Origin: Oscillospiraceae bacterium
Lineage (GTDB): Bacteria; Bacillota_A; Clostridia; Oscillospirales; Oscillospiraceae
Assembly (NCBI GenBank): GCA_017411665.1
Contig: JAFQPT010000396.1
Coordinates: forward strand, 1-6,092
Direction of reading: 5' to 3'
DNA length: 6,092 bases
The notes beneath the pieces were generated by a model. That model saw only the letters and a program-made list of their open reading frames with translations. It ran no database searches and was not told the origin of the DNA. This document shows positions 6,017-6,092 of this stretch, in pieces (position 1 is the stretch's first letter; every line of letters starts with the position of its first letter). The position numbers were made by a program, and so were the translations under genes.

Positions 6017-6030
6017 GCGAGCCGAGCGGC
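6017..6030 (+). repeat. GC-rich leader motif, copy 2
   Basis: GCGA-GC-CGAGCGGC (6017-6030) starts 12 bases after the P2 -10 box, exactly as in copy 1, and differs from it at the two central bases and by one missing G. A shorter stem (CTGC with GCGG) can be drawn. Confidence 0.5.
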
Positions 6031-6072
6031 GAGGGCGAAAATAGAAAGTTGTAAAACTTTCAAAAATAGTTC

Positions 6073-6092
6073 TTGACAATCCAAACGGGTTG
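6073..6092 (+). promoter_or_regulatory. Promoter P3 of the tandem array, cut by the window edge
   Basis: TTGACA (6073-6078) lies 97 bases after the P2 -35. It is preceded by an A/T-rich tract including the inverted repeat AAAGTTGTAAAACTTT (6046-6061). Only 14 bases of spacer remain before the window ends, so the -10, expected near 6096, is not visible. Confidence 0.6.

Noticed and set aside
5870..6061. Possible direct-repeat array of CRISPR type in the right-hand region
   Set aside because: The repeated elements are promoter boxes, A-tracts and short GC-rich motifs at unequal spacing with similar intervening sequence. There is no constant repeat with unique spacers.
5783..6076. Plus-strand open frame of 97 codons at the right end
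   Set aside because: It spans the gerA start and the tandem promoter array; the Lys-rich translation comes from A-rich promoter tracts.

Overview
The window looks like chromosomal DNA of an anaerobic, spore-forming member of the Firmicutes (Clostridia, probably Oscillospiraceae/Ruminococcaceae-like). The reasons are a GerA/GerC/GerB-type spore germinant receptor set, AAGGAG-type ribosome binding sites, mixed GC with AT-rich intergenic stretches, and cysteine-rich cytosolic proteins. The genus is an inference.

Layout. The left edge (1-284, minus) holds the N-terminal part of a GerB-family permease. It is preceded on the same strand, 11 bases away, by a GerC-family lipoprotein gene (296-1429, minus). 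The GerA-family membrane subunit lies on the same strand much further right (4314-5801, minus). In most genomes these three genes are adjacent. Here they are separated by a block of three plus-strand genes (1539-2369, 2509-3387, 3393-4274). These encode related proteins of 276-293 residues, each made of two fused hotdog domains of the PaaI-type acyl-CoA thioesterase superfamily. The block ends in a strong intrinsic terminator (4289-4323) that touches the gerA stop codon. Genes 2 and 3 form a tight operon. Gene 1 has a 139-base gap before gene 2, a TTG start and a different codon style.

The right end (5802-6092) has no gene. It carries a tandem array of strong vegetative promoters pointing rightwards: two complete (TTGACA-17-TATTAT and TTGACA-17-TACAAT) and a third cut off by the window edge. 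A-rich tracts lie upstream, and a conserved GC-rich motif follows each complete promoter at the same distance. This resembles the promoter region of an rRNA or tRNA operon, whose genes would begin just outside the window.

How the genes work together. GerA, GerC and GerB together should form an inner-membrane germinant receptor of the spore. The thioesterase-like proteins have no neighbouring acyl-CoA pathway genes in view and their substrate is unknown. Their most notable feature is an asymmetric active site. In all three, the N-terminal domain keeps the Asn and His-Gly-Gly elements but has lost the catalytic Asp, while the C-terminal domain keeps the Asp and has lost the Asn. This suggests one composite catalytic site per polypeptide.
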